Shown here one piece after another: positions 34,801-43,800 of a DNA stretch of 64,000 nt. Position numbers and translations under genes: made by a program. The stretch comes from Bemisia tabaci (Eukaryota; Arthropoda; Insecta; Hemiptera; Aleyrodidae), in assembly GCF_918797505.1 (NCBI RefSeq), contig NC_092796.1, forward strand, positions 32,436,098 through 32,500,097. The letters run 5' to 3'. Each line of letters begins with the position of its first letter. The first letter of the stretch is position 1. The notes beneath the pieces are model-generated. The model worked only from the letters and a program-made list of their open reading frames with translations. It was not told the origin of the DNA and did not search any database.

Positions 34801-37800
34801 TACTTTCCATATGTCCGTAGAGTACCTTTGCATTAATGTCTGCAGCTTCAAGGTTCGTTGCATGGACAGTGTTTTACATGAAATTTTGGTCAGTAATCAT
34901 TATTAGAATATTCTTAAACTCGATCCTCAAATATTTCACAAATCTTGAGCTAAGGCTGCTTACAATTAGATCCGAGGAGGTTTCTTTCTAGAGTGTTTCT
35001 CGACGGAAGCCCCCCGGACCTCCCTATGGGGTTTCCCTGTGGAACTCTCCCCCCCCCCCCACTCGACATCGGCAAATGCCCCCCCCCCCCCTGGACATGG
35101 TGACCCTCCACCTTTCATGGAGGCCTTGGCACAAAAATGACGGCGCTTTCTTTTGGTTTTTGATGATGGGAGGAAGATCATTGCCAAGTGTTGACAGTTA
35201 TCACCAGCTTCATTTGACGCCAAGCCCATAATATCAAAGGAGGTTTTTCTTCTCAAAAAGCACTCGATTGGCCGAAAATTATACACGTTGTAATAATGCA
35301 TTTGAGTATGGTTCCCGGTGCAGTATGCAAATGAAACCACATTTGATGGGCTCGGACGACAAGGCGCAAAAGTGCAGTTTTTGAAAAAAATTATTTTATC
35401 AATGATTCCAAGTAAAACTAGTCTTAATGCATACTCTCTGAAAGATTCGCTCCTAAACTCCAATTTTTAAGCATCAAAAAGTCAGTTTGAAGTTTCTTTC
35501 CGCCCCACGGATCCATGTAATTTCGAAACTACAAACACGTATTTCTCGAAATAGCAAAAACCGCACTCATGAGCCCGTGTCCTCCAGGCTACGTACGACT
35601 TGCGTCCCGCGGTCAGAATACGATTGAAAAAATGTACGATTTGCGTCCCCGGAAGCGGACCTGGCGTGTACGACTTGCGTCCCGCCCGTTTTGACAAATA
35701 TCTTTATTTCAAGTAAGTGGCAACAGCGCACGCAACTTCTTCCTTTCTTTTTCTTCTTATCACATGAATCAGCCTAGATGTCCGCGGAGTCCAGCAGCAG
35801 GTAGATATCAGCCGAAATAACACAGCGATTAATAATCGTACATTTTTTCAATCGTATTCTGACCGTGGGACGCAAGTCGTACGTAGCCGTCCTCCAAGCC
35901 CCTCGTTTAAAGTCATCTTGTATTTTCACCTGCTTTCAGCGTCCGTCATTTTTGGGGCCTAAGAGCTCCACGAAGTTCAAGATGGAGGAGCCGATCAAAA
36001 GCGATCGCCTCAGGGCGCTACTTGACTTACATCTGAAAACGTCGTAGAGCAAGGTGAAGACGCGTCGCATCTGCCTCTCGTCGGCGAAGCGGGCGGCGGT
36101 GGAGGAGGGGGTGGCTGCGGGGGGGTCGCCGTCGGGGGGCTGGTGCGCCAGGATGATGGAGCCGATGATGAGCTCGTTCGGGGTCCAGACGGTGTCCTGG
36201 CTGATCCGGGCCAGGTGCCGGCTCAGCCGCAGCTCGCCCCCGCCCCCACCCTCCAGCCCCGGCCGCTTGCTGCTCGCGATCATGTCCCTGTCCACCCATT
36301 TCCCCAGCAGGGACGCCTTTTCCGGCGACACGGCTCTCGGTATCACCTCCCCGCTTTCCGCCGCTTCCCTGAAATCAGAGAATAAGAGTAACTCAGAATA
36401 TAGATTCTGAACCGGGAGAGGGGGAGGGGGAGTGGTCAGGGGAGAGGGTCAAGGGGGAGGGGTGAGGGGAGGGGTCGAGGGGAGGGTCAAGGGAGGGGTC
36501 AGGGGAGGGTCAGGGGAGGGTCAGGGGAGGGTCAGGGGAGGGTCAGGGGAGGGTCAGGGGAGGGTCAGGGGAGGGCAGGGGAGGGTTAGGGGAGGGGAGA
36601 GGGGGAGGGTGGGGGGAGGAGAGGGTTGAGGGGACGAGGGGAGGGGCGAGGGGAGGGGCGAGGGGAGGGGCGAGGGGAGGGGGGAGGGGGGAGGGGGAGG
36701 GGTAAGAGGGGGGAGGGAGAGAGAGTATAAAAATGAGTATCCCTGGTAAAAATTGGCCATAGGATCTGTGGTCCAGAAGACCATAGATTTAAAGCCGGTT
36801 ATTATATTTCTTATAGCTTTCTTTAGCCGGCTTTACAATTTCTTCAAGCTTTTTATGGCCGGTAGTGATGAGGATATAACCAATAGCTACATAAGAGCTA
36901 TAGCCAGGCGATAAACTTTATAGCCCGGCGATAGATATTATGGATCGGCTAAATAATTTTGTATCGCTTCGCATAGCCCGGCTGTATGATTTCATCGCTT
37001 TCTATCGCCTTCTTTAGCCGGCTATAATAATTTCTATGGTATTTTGGAACGCAGCTCCTATAGCCAATTTTTACCAGGGTATGGGTCTCATATCGTCGTC
37101 CCTCTAAATTGAGGGCGTATTTCTATTTCCACGTGAGTCAAGGAAAGCATAGAATTATACAAGGCGGCTATGCCCCCTGGCCGCTACGCGGCCCAACCCC
37201 CAGAGGTCGCTTCGCGCTCTCTTAGGCTCGCTTGGACAAAAGAACGACCAAAACAAAATGAAAAGATTTTCATACCCCACTCTCATTTGTACAATCTCCC
37301 TACGGCTGGGAGCGATTGGACCAATGGGAATCGTATGAAAAAAATCGTAATTTATTTCAAACTTCATGCCAAGTCTTAAACAAAACGAAGCGAACGGAAC
37401 GGAGCCTTTCGTCGCTTTTGGATATATACACTGAAAAATAGTCTGTTGCAAAGGAGCATACCTTCGATTCACTTTCTTTGCCCTCCCCACAGACAAAGAT
37501 TCAACATTTCCCGCTTTGTTCCGATTGAGCACAGGGGAAAATTTCATGAGCCGCCGCGGCGCACGATGGTCCAAAACTTAAGAATTGGAAGAAATTAGTC
37601 GGACAATGACTGAAAGATCACAAAAGTTTCGTTGCTGTTGTTTTTTGAGTCGCTAATTTCGACTTTTATGTTAATTTGCCAAGGTTTTAACACCCTGACC
37701 TACAAGTTGTGTGCAAGTTTATGGCACGCTGCGGCGCGGCGCGGTATGCTGCCTGCAGCTTGGAACGTGAACTGACGCCTGCAAATCTAACGGGATACCT

Positions 37801-40800
37801 CAAGCTTTGCGCAATGCGTGAAGTAGCCGTAGGAGTTAGTGCGTGTTTCGCGCTAGCACCACGCCGCGCTGCGGCTCTCCCGGCGGGCAGTTGGTGAATG
37901 ATTTCTCGCGGGGAGAGCTCCCTTTTTTTGTAAATTTTCGAATTTTAAAATTACGCATTGGTCGTGTGAAGTAATTAGTGAACACTCAACGTTAGATGAA
38001 GTGCAATAATGAAATGCGGGTTGTGCGCCATGCGTACGCGCCTTGCGCGCTGCAGACGGCGCAGGACCCCCCCCCCCCCCCCCAATTCTCCCCTGTGCAC
38101 TGTCGGCTTTGTTTAATTTTCCGCTAAATTTGAAAATCCCGCTACTGAAAAATGGCGGGAATTCCAAAATTTTCCCCCTTTCTACGCTCCCTGATCCACT
38201 CTTATATTTAAAAAAAAAAACCTGGGTACTGTTTCCAAAATCTGATTACAGCGGGCTCATCTAGGGACAATCACTTGTCGATTACCGCAAATATCATAGA
38301 AATAGCCCAGTAGAACGCTCAAACGAACTGCGACAAAAAATAGAAAATTACATTGTTTAAATGGGAGAATTCGTAACTTTACCACGTAGTATAAAAAAAC
38401 CAGCGTCATGTTTTCAAAATTTGGATGAAGCGGTCATGTTCCCAAAATTTGGATACAGCGGTCATGTTTTCAAAATTTGAATGGTCTCTTCTCGATTGAG
38501 GTCATCTTCACAATTCTGTTCTTCTTGAGAAAAATGTTACCTTCACGTAAACGCAAACTACTGATAAAATTGAGAAACAATGACAGGATGGCAACGTTGC
38601 ATCGTGCTTGGCCCTTATTGAATGTGGAGCAACGAGACACGAAACCAAACGTCAAGTGAAGCATCAAACGTCTATTTAATTTCCCGCTTCTCAGATACCT
38701 GATACCCATGTAGCCAGCAAAAACGCCCAACTGAACCTGTGGCGTGGCGTGTTCTTCGATACATCGATTGGTCCGCCATCTAAACGTATATGGAAACTTA
38801 TCGATAAACAGGGAGTTCGCAACGAACACCTTAACAATCGATTCTTTACCGCAGCTTCAAATGGAGAAATATCGATAATCGATCATTTACGCCTCGCCAC
38901 TAAACATAGAGGTAGAGCAGCCTGGGCTCAAAACAAAGAAATATATAAAACCAGCGAAAAGGAAAATGAAAGAAAGAGGCGAGAGAAAAGAAAGAGGTAA
39001 AAAGGGAACAGGGACAGGTGGAAAGGAGGATAATTGGGATGGAGGGGTAGAAAGGGGGAGAGAGAGAAATAACAGCAGTAGGCTGATTATTGAAATTGAT
39101 AGACTTAGCGATAAACAAAGAGGACAAAGGAGGAAATAGAGGAAGCCCACTGGTGGAAACAGGTGAGTGGAATGCATGGAGAAAAAAAGAAGGTGGTCTT
39201 ATCTTGAGGATTGTTCACCCCGTGACGTAGGTTGGTAAAATATGGCGTCGATATTCAGCGAAATCCGAAATTCGATGTATGACAAACGGACCTTAACGTC
39301 CGTTTTTTTTCTTACGTCAACTCAAAATATAATTTCAAACACTTCATATAGAGTGCCTTTTTTCCATAGACGACACCATTTCCAAGAAAATCGATGACTA
39401 TTAAAAACGATGTAAGACTCCTATTGCCAGTAGGAACTTTAGAAGATTCATCTGTATTTAGTGTAGATTTCTAAATTGAATCATCATGAGTTCATTTTGA
39501 AAATAGACCTCTGTTAATCCTTGTTTTCTGATCGGTCGATTTCTTCAACAACAAAAAGAAGCTTTCTCGATCCCAGATCAGTGAACCTACGCCCAAGCAA
39601 AATGGAGTGATAAACGTTAGCAACTTGCGAAAACCGTTATTATACCTTGTGCCATGTGCCCATGTACCGGCCAATGATAGACCCGAATGCAACTATACCA
39701 GCTCTACGATAGTATATGTTGCCTATCACAAAATTGAAGGCGCTTCCGAAGCGCCTGTTCTCAGGCTCAGAGCAAAGCGACGCTTTTGCGAGTAGCCGGC
39801 AAGATGTGCCTTTGCTTCTTTAATAGTTTCAACCTTCCACTGAAAAATGTATCTAAGTTTCTACATGAGCTCTTGAAGTGTTTGATTTTGTTTCGAAAAT
39901 AGTAAATTCCAACTATTAGCTCTCATATTTTTTCCCCCTTGGTTCCTTTTTGGTATGACAGACAGTATAATTTGCCATTTTCACTACGAAAATGTCCATA
40001 AGCAGGTTAATTTAAAAGCCTCCGAGTCAAGAAACATGACTTATATTTTGCATTGCACCAAATTTTGCACTGACATGCATTATTTCTAGTCCTCTTTAGA
40101 AACAAATTAAGGGCAAAGAAAAGGGCAACAGTTCCCCTTTTCAGACAGGTGATTTTATGGATGATATAAAAATGGTGATTTCATATTGCAAAATTAAGTC
40201 AAAAGTAAAAAGAGGATGGGGGAGGGAGTGTATCCTGGGAGCATTTGACGAATGGCTCTAGTTTGAAGATACGAAATCCATGGTATAGATATTTCATTAT
40301 ATGTTTTCCCACCTTATTTAAAGGTTTTCTGCCTGACTCTCATGTTTTATAACCTTCTTTAAGGAAAGAGTGTTTACACGTGTGTGTGTATCTGATTGAA
40401 ATAAATGAAGCAAATAGTGTTCGTTCGATCGAGCCTGGTTGAAGGCGAAACGTGCTTTCGCAGAGTGAAGAAATCGGCTGCGGGTTAAAGGGAGCTTCGC
40501 TAAAATATACCTAAGTCACTTGTGAATCTCGTGACCCAACAACTCAGCTCACGCCTAAAGTTCAAGTAAATCATCCTGTTTCCGGACTCACTGTTGCCAA
40601 TTTAAATGAAATATTAGTCATGTCTAATCAATTCAAACCAGACAATCGAAACATATTATCTCGTATCACGATTGATTATTTTTTGATAGGGTCAAAATGG
40701 AATTGGAGAAAACCTATTTTTCCAGTCATATAGTTCAGAGGCTTTTTATGTTTAGTTCATGATGATTCCAGTGGCGTGGCGTGCTTTGCAATTTATCGAT

Positions 40801-43800
40801 TGATCGGCCATTTAAACCTATGGAAAAGTATCGATAAACAGGGTGTTCGCAGCGAACACCTTAATAATCGATTCTTTACCGCAGGTTTAAATGGTATAAC
40901 AATCGATAAATCGCAAAGCACGCCACGCCACTGGTTGATTCCTCATGAGGCTCTGACGATGCGCCTAAGACACAAAATGATTCAGCAGCGTGGTGAATTA
41001 GTGTACAAAGTAACTAATAATGTGTATCACCCCACTTTTTTTCTTGTATAAAATATTATTTTATCTTCTTTTTCCTTTTTTTTAAAAGAGAAAGGGAAGA
41101 GAATGGACCGAAATTTAAAAGTCTGTCATGCCTTTAACACCCTAGATCTCAATAATAGACACGTAAGGATACATTTTTGTAGTAAAGTTGTCAAATAGGT
41201 ATGTCATGATGGGTGATTTTACGCGGACGGAAATAATAAGGTTGCCTACTGCAAGTTTTACATTCCACCTCATAAATTTATAGAACGAGTCAGCTAAAAA
41301 AGAAAACAATGAAACTATTTACGTAGGTGATCCTGCTTCGATTTATGTAAAATAAATAGGTAGAGTTATTAGCACTGAAAACTCTCAGGACACTTGAAAA
41401 TGTCGTGTCGGTTATGTAACCATTTTTTTATAAATAACGCGTAAATAACAGCACATTTTTGCGCTAATAAATCTCAGTGGTGATAATTTCTTGATATTCC
41501 TGCATGAATCTATGCAGAGTCACGAATGTAAACGCGATTTTCAACTACGATCGAGTTCAATCGCAATCAATTTTTACATAAAACGAATCGACATCCTGAC
41601 TTGAAATTTTGTGAGCGAATTTTTGACACCTCAGGAAAAAAATTACAAAAAGTTACAAAACGTAACCTTGTGTGTTTCTTTGTGGAAAAAAAATGAAACT
41701 CGAAAGAAATCTGCAGGCTCCACGCACTTGACAGACTAAGAATTAAACTGGTGACACCATTGTTCCCGTTACTTTGAAAACTTTCTTGTAAGTTTTTCCT
41801 ATGTTTAACAGAGTGGAGAGGCGATAAGAGATTTCACCCGAAAAATGGCTGCCGCTGCACAATACGTCCTTGATCGGAGGAAATATGGCAGCATAGCGGA
41901 CATATCCACTTTGAATGAGTCCAACAGCCCAGTTTTTCATTTAGGCACTGTTCTACAGCTGCAATTACGATTATCTGATATAGTGCACGCAGAGCCCGAC
42001 GTCGCCAACCAGTGGCGTGGCGTGAATAATCGATTATCGATATCTCGCCGTTTGAAGCTATGGTAAAGAATCGATTACTGAGGTGTTCGCTGCGAACACC
42101 CTGATAATCGATCTTTTTTCATAGGTTCAAATGGAACCACAATCGATATATCGCAATTCAAGCCACGCCACTGTCGCCAACCTGTCTGATACCGGAGGCA
42201 CCCGTGCTTAAATGTTCGAACCAGACCCCCCCCCCCCCCCCGTACGAATTTACATATTGCACGTTCTGCAGGATACCATGCAAATTTTCCATCCCTGCGT
42301 CAAGTTCCAGAAAAGGCATCTGCATTTAATGACAGATCCAAGGGACAGGGGCGCCACGGCCACGCTGCCGTGTTAAGGAAGAACGCCGTATGAGCCTTCA
42401 GGTATTGCCAAATTTCGTTTGGAAAAAAAAACGATTTTTCAAAGAAACTTATGAATATTTTTCCTCCAATCTTTTATAGGATTTTATTCGCAATTTGATC
42501 TAAAGGGTTTAAAATTTTCAAGAAAAGATACGCATAAATTCCTTCAAAAATAAATATTTTATCAAAAAATCTGCCAAACTTCAAATGGTCATACGGAATT
42601 TGAGGGGCTTGGAGGATAAGGCACATAAATGCAGTTTTTGAAAAAAAAATGAGGTATTCGTAATTACGAGTAAAACTAGTCGTGAACTCTCATCTGTCAA
42701 AAATGCATTGCTAAATTCAAATTTTTAAGCATCAAAATGTGAGTTTGATCTTTCCCTCCGCCTTGAGGCTTCAGGTAATTTTGGAGCTTTAAACACAGAT
42801 TTCTCGAAATAGCAAAACTGCGCTTATACGCCTTGTCCCCCCCCCCTCCATGCCCTTCATTTTTCCTTAGCGCGGCAGTATAGTGGCATGATTTCCTTTT
42901 CGGGCCACCATAGGTATGCAAAAATGTCTCTGAAATACTTAACTCATGATACAAGAGACCGCGAATTCGTATTCATATTTTTACCCTGGTAAAAATTGGC
43001 GATAGGAGCTGCGTTTCAAAATACCATATGAGTTCTTACAGTCGGCTGAAGAAGGCGATAGAAAATCATATAGCTGGCTGTAGAAAGTGGAAAAAATTAT
43101 ACGGCCGGGCTACACGAAGCGTTAAAAAACTATACAGCCGGGCTATAGTGCCTATCGCCAGGTTTCACACTTTATCGCCTGGCTGTTGCTTTTTCGCCAT
43201 CGGCTAGAAAAGATTATAAGAAAGTGTGTAGAAATTCGTGTGCTTTGTAAATCCTTAAGTTTGTACGGAATCACCTTAATATTTGCAAAACGCACATTAT
43301 ATTTTCCTTTACTACACATTTTTTTTTTCATCAATTAAAATGAGAATAGTCCAGACAGAGTGTGCAAACATTTCAAAGTCATGAGTTGAAAAACGCTGAC
43401 TCCACGAGATTAAATATGTATTAGAGCCTAACACAAAGCGGAGCGGCGGGCGGCGCACTAGCGCCTTCAAACCTAACAGGGATACTTCACGCATTGCGCA
43501 AAGCGTGAGGTATCCCTGTTGGGTTTGTAGGCGCCAATGCGCGTTCCGCGCTCTCTGCCCTCCCGCCGCGCCGCAGCGTACCACGGCGCTTGAAGCAACT
43601 GTTTCACACCAGAGGTATTTCACAGTATCATACAAAATTGCAGGCGCTCCAACATGTTAGGAATGGCAGGCATCCTTCAAAAGTACGGAGCTTTCCTCGC
43701 AAAATAAATCATGATACTACGGCCCAAAAAGAGAGCGGTAGTCCAAAAACTCACTAAGTCCTAGCATCCGTAATTAGTAACGTTTAGCATACACTTTATC

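Noticed and set aside
36027..36410. Several open frames on both strands
   Set aside because: They are shadows of exon 2; proline/arginine/glycine-rich composition results from GC content.
37155..37574. 139-codon minus-strand ORF
   Set aside because: Part of its sequence recurs near 58330-58410, so it is likely a dispersed repeat; no domain recognised.
41845..42066. Plus-strand ORF starting MAAAAQYVLDRRKYG
   Set aside because: It runs into a MITE. Removing the MITE only adds a few codons to a stop, and no splice pattern or family was recognised.
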